Source: an uncultured Alphaproteobacteria bacterium
Lineage (GTDB): Bacteria; Pseudomonadota; Alphaproteobacteria; Rs-D84
Assembly (NCBI GenBank): GCA_937903135.1
Contig: CALDAH010000024.1
Span: forward strand, 1-64,000
DNA length: 64,000 bases
Direction of reading: 5' to 3'
Positions within the stretch are counted from its first letter, which is position 1. Every line of letters starts with the position of its first letter. This document shows positions 60,187 to 64,000 of the stretch, one piece after another. The notes below the pieces were generated by a model. The model had not been told where the DNA came from. It did not search any database and saw nothing but the letters and a program-made list of their open reading frames with translations. The position numbers and the translations under genes are program-made.

Positions 60187-62475
60187 ATGGAAAAACAATC
60201 TAATTTTTTACCGGAACGTGTATCCGGTGCATTAAAAAGTATGCTTGTTCGCATCGCGGGCGGTATGTTGTTGGTATTTGGCGCATGGGCGGTTATCGCA
60301 CTGATTTTTCATAACCCGTATCTGGACGGATTTGCCGCCGCCAGTACATTCGGCAATCAGTCGCTAATGGGAAATATCGTAGGGACAATACGATACGGTA
60401 TTGGTTTTATCCCGGCTGTGTTTTTATTTTTATTAATTATGCGCTGGGGGATTTCATGGCTGGCCGGCTGGGCCGATAATGGCGCGCCTGAATATAATGT
60501 ACTGCGTGGCTTTATCGCGATTTGCGTCGGTGCGGCCGGGTTTGGATTAATTATGCCGCGGGCAACATACGGCGGTATCGCCGGCAGTATTGTCGCGGCG
60601 GATCTGGGGCGGTTAATCGGTGGCTGGGGGCTGCTGGTGGGGCTGGTCTGTGTCGCGGTGTTTTTTATTATCGCGGCCATGCTGCTGCATATTAAATGGT
60701 CGCATGTAACGGCTGTTGCGCGCCGCACGTATCGTGCGATTGCGTGGTTGTTATCGGTATTTCATTTAACGCGCGGTTCTGCGTACGATTACGAGAGCAC
60801 CGAAGATGACACCGCGGATGCAGACGATGACGAAGATATCGGTGAAGATGACGATGAATACTACGAAGATACGGCCGAAGAGAAAGTAGAGGAAGAGGTT
60901 CGACCAACGCCGCGGCGCGCGCCAGCAAAACGTCAGCCGGCACGCCGCAGTGCCGCCGCAAAGGACGGCGATGCGTTTGAATACGAGCTGCCGAGTCCTA
61001 AATTACTGGAACGTTCAAATTTCGGAAAGAATATTGTAACGCCGGAACTGAAACGCAATGCGGCCGCAATGGAAACGCATTTCGCAGAATACGGTGTCCG
61101 TGGCAAGGTTGTCGGAATTCGCCCCGGACCGATTGTTACATTATATGAGTTCCTGCCCGATAGCGGGACGCGCATGAATGACGTTAGTGGCACGGTTAAG
61201 GATATGACGCGTGCAATGGCAACTGAAAATATTCGTATCGCGCATATCCCCGGGACGCAGTTTATTGGCGTTGAAATGGTAAATGCCAACCGCCAGACGG
61301 TGCGTTTTCAGTCTTTGGTGGATAACCCTGCGTTTATTAATTCAAAATATCGCGTGCCGTTGGCCCTTGGGGTGGATATCGGTGGTAATTCTATGTATTT
61401 TGATTTAGCAAAAATGCCGCATATGCTAATCGCGGGGCGAACAGGGTCGGGGAAATCTGTATTCGTTCAGTCAATCATTGTTTCAATTGTATATCATTTC
61501 ACGCCGGATAAATGTAAGTTAATGATTATTGACCCAAAAGGTGTTGATTTTACCATGTGGGATGATATTCCCCATCTGATTACGCCGATTATTAAAATGG
61601 ATGCTGTTGCTGCGGTAAATGCATTAAAGTGGTCGGTTGGTGAAATGGAAAACCGTTATAAACGACTGCAGGAAATGGGCGCGCAGAATATTGAAAGCTA
61701 TAACGAGATTGTATCAAAAAAGCGGGCGGCAGGCGAGGCGATGACGCGTCAGGTTGTTGTCGGCACAGACCCTGAAACGGGCGAGTTCGAATACGAAACC
61801 CAGGAAGTGGATTTATCAGATATGCCGTATCTGGTAATAATAATTGACGAGGTGGCCGATTTAATGTCCGTCGCCCGCAAGGACGTAGAAATGGGCGTTC
61901 AGCGATTAGCGCAAAAGGCGCGTGCCGCGGGAATTCACCTGGTTATGGCGACGCAGCGACCCGATGCCCAGACGATTACCGGGGTTATTAAGGCTAATTT
62001 CCCGACACGTATATCGTTCCAGGCGCGCAGTGCAATTGACTCGCGAACGACCCTCGGCGAGGGCGGGGCAGAAAACCTGTTATCATGCGGGGATATGCTG
62101 TTTAGCGAGGCCGGTCGCGTCCCTGTTCGTATTCACGGCGCGTTTATCCAGGATGCGGAACTGTCGCGGATCGCAGATTTCCTGCGCACCCAGGGGACGC
62201 CGGTATATGTTGACGGCGTAGGTGATGATGCAGATTCACCTGTGGCCGGCCCGATGCCCGGAATCCCCGGTGCAGTCCCGTCCAAGGGCGATAAGGATGC
62301 AGATTTATACGCCCAGGCCAAAGAATGCGTTCTGCGTGATAAAAAGCCCACGATATCATACATTCAACGTCGCCTGCAGATCGGGTATAACAAAGCGGCG
62401 GGTTTCATGGAACGGATGGAACAGGACGGAATCGTTAGTGCCCCGGACGCAAATAACAAGCGGCATATATTATAA
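60187..62475 (+). CDS. ftsK: DNA translocase FtsK
   Basis: A 762-residue septal DNA pump that clears chromosomes and activates XerCD at dif. Four N-terminal hydrophobic helices lie within residues 20-180. A highly acidic linker (about 198-240, many Asp/Glu) and basic Ala/Arg repeats follow. The motor has Walker A GRTGSGKSV (about 417-425), IDPKGVDFTMW and VIIDEVADLM. The C-terminal gamma winged helix is present (PTISYIQRRLQIGYNKAAGFMERMEQDGIVS). The linker is much shorter than in E. coli. Confidence 0.95.
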   Translation: MEKQSNFLPERVSGALKSMLVRIAGGMLLVFGAWAVIALIFHNPYLDGFAAASTFGNQSLMGNIVGTIRYGIGFIPAVFLFLLIMRWGISWLAGWADNGAPEYNVLRGFIAICVGAAGFGLIMPRATYGGIAGSIVAADLGRLIGGWGLLVGLVCVAVFFIIAAMLLHIKWSHVTAVARRTYRAIAWLLSVFHLTRGSAYDYESTEDDTADADDDEDIGEDDDEYYEDTAEEKVEEEVRPTPRRAPAKRQPARRSAAAKDGDAFEYELPSPKLLERSNFGKNIVTPELKRNAAAMETHFAEYGVRGKVVGIRPGPIVTLYEFLPDSGTRMNDVSGTVKDMTRAMATENIRIAHIPGTQFIGVEMVNANRQTVRFQSLVDNPAFINSKYRVPLALGVDIGGNSMYFDLAKMPHMLIAGRTGSGKSVFVQSIIVSIVYHFTPDKCKLMIIDPKGVDFTMWDDIPHLITPIIKMDAVAAVNALKWSVGEMENRYKRLQEMGAQNIESYNEIVSKKRAAGEAMTRQVVVGTDPETGEFEYETQEVDLSDMPYLVIIIDEVADLMSVARKDVEMGVQRLAQKARAAGIHLVMATQRPDAQTITGVIKANFPTRISFQARSAIDSRTTLGEGGAENLLSCGDMLFSEAGRVPVRIHGAFIQDAELSRIADFLRTQGTPVYVDGVGDDADSPVAGPMPGIPGAVPSKGDKDADLYAQAKECVLRDKKPTISYIQRRLQIGYNKAAGFMERMEQDGIVSAPDANNKRHIL

Positions 62476-62507
62476 AAAAGCGCCCCGCATTCCTGCGGGG
62501 CTTTTTA
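62474..62507. terminator. Bidirectional terminator
   Basis: AAAAAGCGCCCCGC and GCGGGGCTTTTT form the stem. It serves convergent ftsK and fabZ. Confidence 0.85.
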
Positions 62508-62520
62508 TCGGGTGTGTTTT

Positions 62521-62958
62521 TTATTTATCCACGGTATCTAAAATCGCGGTAAATGTTGCCTCGGCCACTTTCTTGCCGCCGACCATCGCGATGCCGTGGA
62601 ATTTATATAGGCGCATTTTTGTCATTAACAGCTCTACGTGTAATTCCAGTGTATCGCCAGGTTTTACCATATGGGAAAACTTAATCTTTTCCATGGTTGT
62701 AAAATACCCCAGTGTTTTACCATCCGTTGCACCGATATGCGTCAGCGCGATAAAGCACGCCGTCTGGGCCAGAGCTTCTATCTGTAAAACGCCCGGCATA
62801 ATCGGGTTGCCTGGGAAATGGCCGCTGCACCAAAATTCATCTTCGCGTACGTATTTAATACCGACCCCGCTGGTTTCGTTATATTCACGAATTTCGTCAA
62901 TTAAACGCATATCACCACGGTGGGGAATTACCTTTTCTATACCTGTTGCATCTATCAT
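62521..62958 (-). CDS. fabZ: 3-hydroxyacyl-ACP dehydratase FabZ
   Basis: A 145-residue hotdog-fold enzyme that dehydrates 3-hydroxyacyl-ACP. The catalytic histidine lies in VIPHRGDMRLID, and the catalytic acid region reads GHFPGNPIMPGVLQIEALAQ. The length is typical. It lies 21 bases after lpxD on the same strand, the order lpxD-fabZ found in most Gram-negatives; lpxA would be expected next but ftsK lies there on the other strand. Confidence 0.95.
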   Translation of the reverse strand: MIDATGIEKVIPHRGDMRLIDEIREYNETSGVGIKYVREDEFWCSGHFPGNPIMPGVLQIEALAQTACFIALTHIGATDGKTLGYFTTMEKIKFSHMVKPGDTLELHVELLMTKMRLYKFHGIAMVGGKKVAEATFTAILDTVDK

Positions 62959-62979
62959 GTTTTCATCCTCTCGTATAAA

Positions 62980-64000
62980 TTATTTTGTTGAATTTTTTTT
63001 CAGCCACGCATAGTGACGCATAAATTCAATCCCCGGGCCCGCCGGATACCCCATATGACGTTCGCCCGCGGGGATATTGCGAAATACACCACTGTTCGCA
63101 CCAACCTCGGCGTCATTGCCGATCCGTACCCCGTTTGCAATGCCGACGTGTCCGCCTAATAATACGCGGTCGCCGACGATAACGCCCCCTGCGATTCCAA
63201 CGCCCGATGCCAAAAAGCATTCACGGCCGATAACAACACCGTGTGCAATCTGACACAGGTTATCAATTTTTGTCCCGTCGCCGACGATTGTATCCGTCAT
63301 CGCACCGCGGTCAATGCATGTATTTGCACCAACCGATACGCGATCACCCAATACTACGCGCCCGACGTGGGGAATGAATATGTTATGACCATCCTGGCGG
63401 GTATAGCCAAACCCGTCTTTGCCGATAACGGCGCCGACATTTATAACGCATTCCGCACCGATGGTTGCATTTTCAATATGTGCGCCCGATCGAACAATTG
63501 TTCCGCGCCCGATTGTTACATTTCGTCCGATATATGCGCCCGGGTAAATCTTTACATCCGGTTCAATAACCGCACCGCGTTCAACTGTGGCGCATTGACC
63601 GACATATACACTGCGACGATTACGAAAAAATACACCACGTTCAATAAACGAATTTCTGTCAATGCCAAAGCGTGGTTTTTCTTTGTATATTTCGCCAAGT
63701 ATTTTTACGATATTTCCGCGCGGACTGTCGGTTATTAGAAGTGTTGCACCCGCCGGGGCGTTTTTTATTTGTTCAGGTTGCAATAATATAACAGACGCGC
63801 GTGTGTTTTTTAATACCTCTATGGGCAGGATTTTAAATGCCGCGCTGTTCTGTTCTGTGGAATAAAATGCCAACTGGCCCGGTCGTGCGTCTGCAATCGG
63901 GGCAATGCCGATAACCGGGGTGTTTTCATCGCCATGCAATTGCAGGCCGAATTGTTTAGCCAACGCACCGGCAGTTGTTTTCGTGGCACGTGGTCCGATA
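62980..64000 (-). CDS. lpxD: UDP-3-O-acylglucosamine N-acyltransferase LpxD (5' end outside window)
   Basis: LpxD adds the second acyl chain to UDP-3-O-acyl-GlcN in lipid A synthesis. An N-terminal uridine-binding domain (GIAPIADARPGQLAFYST) is followed by left-handed beta-helix hexapeptide repeats (about 110-290). The catalytic histidine is in LCQIAHGVVIG. The C-terminal helix ends in HYAWLKKNSTK. A TTG at 63963 would open the frame, but the reading frame continues with LpxD-like residues (GPRATKTTAGALAKQFG) to the window edge, so the true start lies beyond 64000. Confidence 0.93.
   Translation of the reverse strand, partial: IGPRATKTTAGALAKQFGLQLHGDENTPVIGIAPIADARPGQLAFYSTEQNSAAFKILPIEVLKNTRASVILLQPEQIKNAPAGATLLITDSPRGNIVKILGEIYKEKPRFGIDRNSFIERGVFFRNRRSVYVGQCATVERGAVIEPDVKIYPGAYIGRNVTIGRGTIVRSGAHIENATIGAECVINVGAVIGKDGFGYTRQDGHNIFIPHVGRVVLGDRVSVGANTCIDRGAMTDTIVGDGTKIDNLCQIAHGVVIGRECFLASGVGIAGGVIVGDRVLLGGHVGIANGVRIGNDAEVGANSGVFRNIPAGERHMGYPAGPGIEFMRHYAWLKKNSTK

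Overview
The window looks like a chromosomal segment of a Gram-negative alphaproteobacterium, probably from an uncultured host- or gut-associated lineage with a reduced genome. The evidence is a lipid A and LPS pathway (lpxD, fabZ, lptF, lptD), Pal, TolC and BamB, an RpoH-type heat-shock sigma factor, a short alphaproteobacterial-type SspB, a VirD4-type coupling protein with no other secretion genes beside it, and many core proteins shorter than usual (MnmG, GpsA, BamB, SurA-like). Standard bacterial operons are split: mnmG is far from rsmG-parA-parB, truB-rpsO are far from both infB and pnp, and rnpA-yidD lack rpmH and yidC. The species cannot be named from the sequence alone.

Layout. 1-7.3 kb: tRNA-Thr, a DUF421 membrane protein, then leftward genes mnmG-fabG-fabD, queH, an unknown Cys-containing small protein, metG and tRNA-Val. 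7.3-13 kb is the accessory part: an orphan T7-like tail-fibre protein behind a strong promoter and two tandem terminator hairpins, then an AT-rich leftward surface-polysaccharide operon (APH-type kinase, nucleotidyltransferase-HAD fusion, an unknown polysaccharide-type protein, GT2) behind a structured leader RNA of about 225 nt. 13-16 kb: tRNA-Val, ybaB, pnp. 15.9-17.5 kb: a leader with three competing helices ending in a terminator, upstream of two small Cys-rich exported proteins, and a second APH-like kinase. 17.5-24.8 kb: a YIP1-like membrane protein, der, porin-rpoH, yfgM-bamB, sspB-recF, tRNA-Cys. 24.8-29.4 kb: a complete TolC-MacA-MacB-type efflux system.

29.5-43 kb: infC (ATT start), an iron-sulfur-free UDG-like protein, pal, parB-parA-rsmG with two parS-like sites, a TPR protein, gpsA, xseB, mutS, truB, rpsO, a second TPR protein, rluB-like and rsmE. 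43-50.8 kb: VirD4-like coupling protein, mreB diverging from rnpA-yidD, accB-accC, an OmpA-type lipoprotein and a large Cys-rich exported protein. 50.9-64 kb: the leftward envelope operon lptF-lptD-surA-like-rlmN, the rightward nusA-infB operon with a switchable leader, ftsK, and fabZ-lpxD running off the right edge.

Most genes are housekeeping. The best candidates for undescribed biology are the attenuator-like leader at 15.88-16.07 kb with its Cys-rich exported gene pair, the structured leader at 12.69-12.92 kb with its polysaccharide operon, and the tail-fibre locus. No rRNA, CRISPR array, insertion sequence or complete prophage was seen.
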